Source: Rhodospirillum sp. (GTDB lineage Bacteria; Pseudomonadota; Alphaproteobacteria; Rhodospirillales; Rhodospirillaceae). From it: a DNA stretch of 34,701 bases. Each line of letters starts with the position of its first letter. The stretch's first letter is position 1. The stretch covers positions 1 through 34,701 of the forward strand of contig JAIOYK010000059.1 in assembly GCA_021741145.1 (NCBI GenBank), read 5' to 3'. The position numbers and the translations under genes are program-made. The notes under the pieces are model-generated. The model had not been told where the DNA came from and made no database searches. It saw nothing but the letters and a program-made list of their open reading frames with translations. Below, piece after piece: positions 32,752 to 34,701 of the stretch.

Positions 32752-34565
32752 GTGGAGACCCGCGGTCCATTCTTTCCGGAACCCGATCCGCCGCTGTCGA
32801 CGGTCCAACGCGAGATTCCGACGGACCAATGGCTGACACCGGACAGCACCCGCTATAACGTACCGATTTGCTTCCGCCTTGATGGGACCCTTGATGTTGC
32901 CGCGCTGAGATCGGCCTTACGCACCATGGTGGCCCGACATGAAATCTTGCGAACCGCCTATCAGGACGATGGCCACACCATCATACAAAGCGTTGTGTCC
33001 CAGGCCGACGGGTTTTGCGATATTCCGCGACAGGTCACCCTGCCGGACCATCGATCCGTGCCGAGGGCTTGCGCGGAAAAGGCCGAGCATGTCTTTAGAT
33101 CTATGGTCGGCTCTTCCAGTTCAGGCCACCCTGCGAAGCGCCAAGGATCTATCTTGGCATCTTATGCCGGTCTTCCATCATGTCGCGGTCGACGGATGGT
33201 CGGTCCGTTTACGCCTCGAAGGACTCGCCGCGGCTTACGGCTTGGTGCTTGCATGTCTCGGGGATCGGTCTTCCGCGGCCTTTGGCGTGCCGCTCACCCT
33301 GCACGAGCAGTCCGAAACTCATACGATCGTCGGCTGCTTTATCAACACGGCCGTCATTTGCCTGAACACGCCCGAGCAGACGCACCGCGATACCTATCTG
33401 GACAGAGTCCGCGCCTCTGTCCTTGACCCGATGGAAGACCGAGCCATTTGCCTGGGCGAAGCGATGACGACCCACGCCAAACGCACGAATGGGGCAGGCT
33501 TCATTCGGGGGGTCTTCAACTGCGACGACGTGGACATCACGATGCCCGATGTGCCGGGGCTTTCGCGTTCGGTCGTCGACGTCGATCGGGGCACGGGCAA
33601 GTTCGATTTCATGCTAAGCATGGTCCGCGGCGAAGGCGGTATCCGTGCGGCATTTGATCTGGCTGGCGGCATTCTTCCGGACGATGTGGCGCGGTCCTTG
33701 CCGAATCGCTTTCGAGCGGCGCTTGATTGGTTGTGCCAAGAGGAAGACGCGGCGATTGGCACGTTCGACGGCGTGCTGCCGGATGAAGGGCGCACTATCA
33801 TCACCGCCGGAATTGGTCCCGTCGCGACCGTGGAACCGACCACGTTGGACAGCGCCATCTTGGCGGCGGCCAACGCGACACCGAACGCGCTGGCGGTTCT
33901 GTCGCCGAAGGGAGAGGTGACCTTCGACGCCTTGGCCAAACGGATCCGCGCCTTTGCCGAAATTCTGGCGACCGCGGGGATTGGCCGCGATGATCGGGTC
34001 GTCATGGCCCTACCGCGCTGAACGGATATGGTCGTGACCATGTTGGGCACGGTCCATGCCGGGGCTGCTTATGTCCCGCTCGATCCCGCGCGACCCCGGG
34101 CGCGGATCCGCGAAATCGCGTTGATGCCGAGGCCACCGCCGTGGTTTGCCCACCAGAGATGATCGCCGCGCTTGGGTCGACCCTACCCGCCTCTGTCGCC
34201 TTGATCACCACAGCGCCGCCACAAGAGGGGGGCACGGTGGTGCGCCAGATCAAACAGTGGCGCGGTGGCGTCCCCCTCGGGCCATGGGATATGGCCTATA
34301 TGATCCACACCTCCGGGTCGACCGGGCGCCCCAAAGGGGTGATGGTGCCGCGCCAAGGACTGATCACCTATCCAAGCTGGGCCATCCGAGCCTATAAGGT
34401 GGACAGCGGATCTGGAAGTCCGGTCCTTACCGCTTCGGCCTTCGATGCAACGCTGCTTTCACTGTGGGCACCGTTGGTCTGTGGGCGCCCGATCCAGCTC
34501 CCGCCGGAAAATGATGCTCTTCCCGTGCTTTCAGAGCTTTTAACGCGAACACCCGATTTCAGTTT
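32752..34565 (+). pseudogene. Non-ribosomal peptide synthetase, condensation plus partial adenylation domain, multiply disrupted
   Basis: A GTG start with AGGAG 6 bases upstream, nine bases past the previous stop, begins a C domain (PLSTVQREIPTDQWLTPDSTR). Damage in order: an extra A near 33092 shifts the frame just before DLWSALPVQATL; the HHVAVDGWS active motif is kept, but after LAAAYG roughly 140 residues are missing; the rest of the C domain and the A-domain start (ALAKRIRAFAEILATAGIGR) read on. An in-frame TGA (34019-34021, MALPR-stop-TDMVVTMLG) interrupts. One missing base near 34119 shifts again before DAEATAVVCPPEM; core A3 YMIHTSGSTGRPKGVMV is intact. Sequence stops matching at PDFSLAQF near 34565, where an IS-like end begins. 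Confidence 0.88.
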
Positions 34566-34701
34566 GGCTCAATTCGCGTTTCGTAGGCACTCATGCTAGA
34601 ATGGCGGAAATGCGGGAGTTCTGATCGATGGACCAAAAGACATTTCAAGCGTGGTTGTCAGCGAGCGACGAGCTGACGGATGCTCAGAAGGCGGAGGCCG
34701 G
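34566..34701 (+). mobile_element. Probable left end of an IS1595-type insertion sequence
   Basis: NRPS similarity is lost after PDFSL at about 34565, and a transposase-like start codon follows 60 bases later. GGCTC at 34566 would be a plausible terminal base pattern. The opposite end, the inverted repeat and the target duplication lie outside the window, so family and boundary are inferences. Confidence 0.5.
34628..34701 (+). CDS. Transposase, N-terminal fragment (runs off right edge)
   Basis: The frame starts MDQKTFQAWLSASDELTDAQ and stays open to the edge for 24 codons. This opening (a helix of about 20 residues ending in DELTDAQKAEA) resembles IS1595-group transposases with a zinc-ribbon N-terminus, but too little is present to be certain. 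The Shine-Dalgarno is GGGAG 10-15 bases upstream. Confidence 0.5.
   Translation, partial: MDQKTFQAWLSASDELTDAQKAEA

Overview
This window looks like chromosome from an alphaproteobacterium, most likely a Rhodospirillales relative of Magnetospirillum or Rhodospirillum. That is inferred from high G+C, alphaproteobacterial-looking ClpS, ClpA, RF3 and bacterioferritin proteins, a PHB-type phasin, a DacC-type carboxypeptidase ending in a SPOR domain, and a YibQ-type divergent deacetylase. No rRNA or tRNA gene was seen, so the genus is not fixed.

Left part (1-8.7 kb): an exported protein cut by the left edge, preceded by a tiny coupled ORF; a frameshifted VOC (glyoxalase-like) gene; clpS-clpA (protein quality control, N-degron adaptor and unfoldase); a phasin with a histone-like Ala/Pro/Lys arm and a readable promoter carrying a PhaR-like site and a 25-bp palindrome; a lipoprotein; and a DacC-type D,D-carboxypeptidase. 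The dacC stop codon lies in the loop of the first hairpin of a six-unit, 33-bp tandem hairpin array.

Middle part (8.7-26.8 kb): mostly intact housekeeping and metabolic genes. They are prfC-lysE; an overlapping operon of CDF metal exporter, ABC ATPase and ABC-2 permease; divergent TusA and rhodanese (sulfur relay); UspA; DUF454/YbaN; a MASE3 histidine kinase; Hyi; HemN; a hemerythrin domain joined to a receiver that lacks its phosphoacceptor Asp; PyrE; a crotonase; a YibQ-like deacetylase; bacterioferritin; Bfd under a Fur-box-like palindrome; and TrmO. HemN, bacterioferritin and Bfd link to iron and heme, and hemerythrin to oxygen or iron sensing.

Right part (26.9-34.7 kb): a decaying region. 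A divergent DMT permease and MocR-type regulator pair has lost both 5' ends, as if one deletion removed the shared promoter region, and each also carries a 1-base frameshift. After an intact but unrecognised 568-aa protein, HolC and a PaaY-family protein come an internally deleted DadA-type oxidoreductase, the C-terminal carrier domain of one NRPS protein, and a C-A module of a second with a frameshift, an internal deletion, a nonsense codon and another frameshift. It is broken by what looks like an IS1595-type element running off the right edge.

A recurring feature is short perfect or near-perfect tandem duplication in non-coding DNA (887-934, 4739-4806, 8457-8640, 14044-14097, 15026-15073, 23714-23755).
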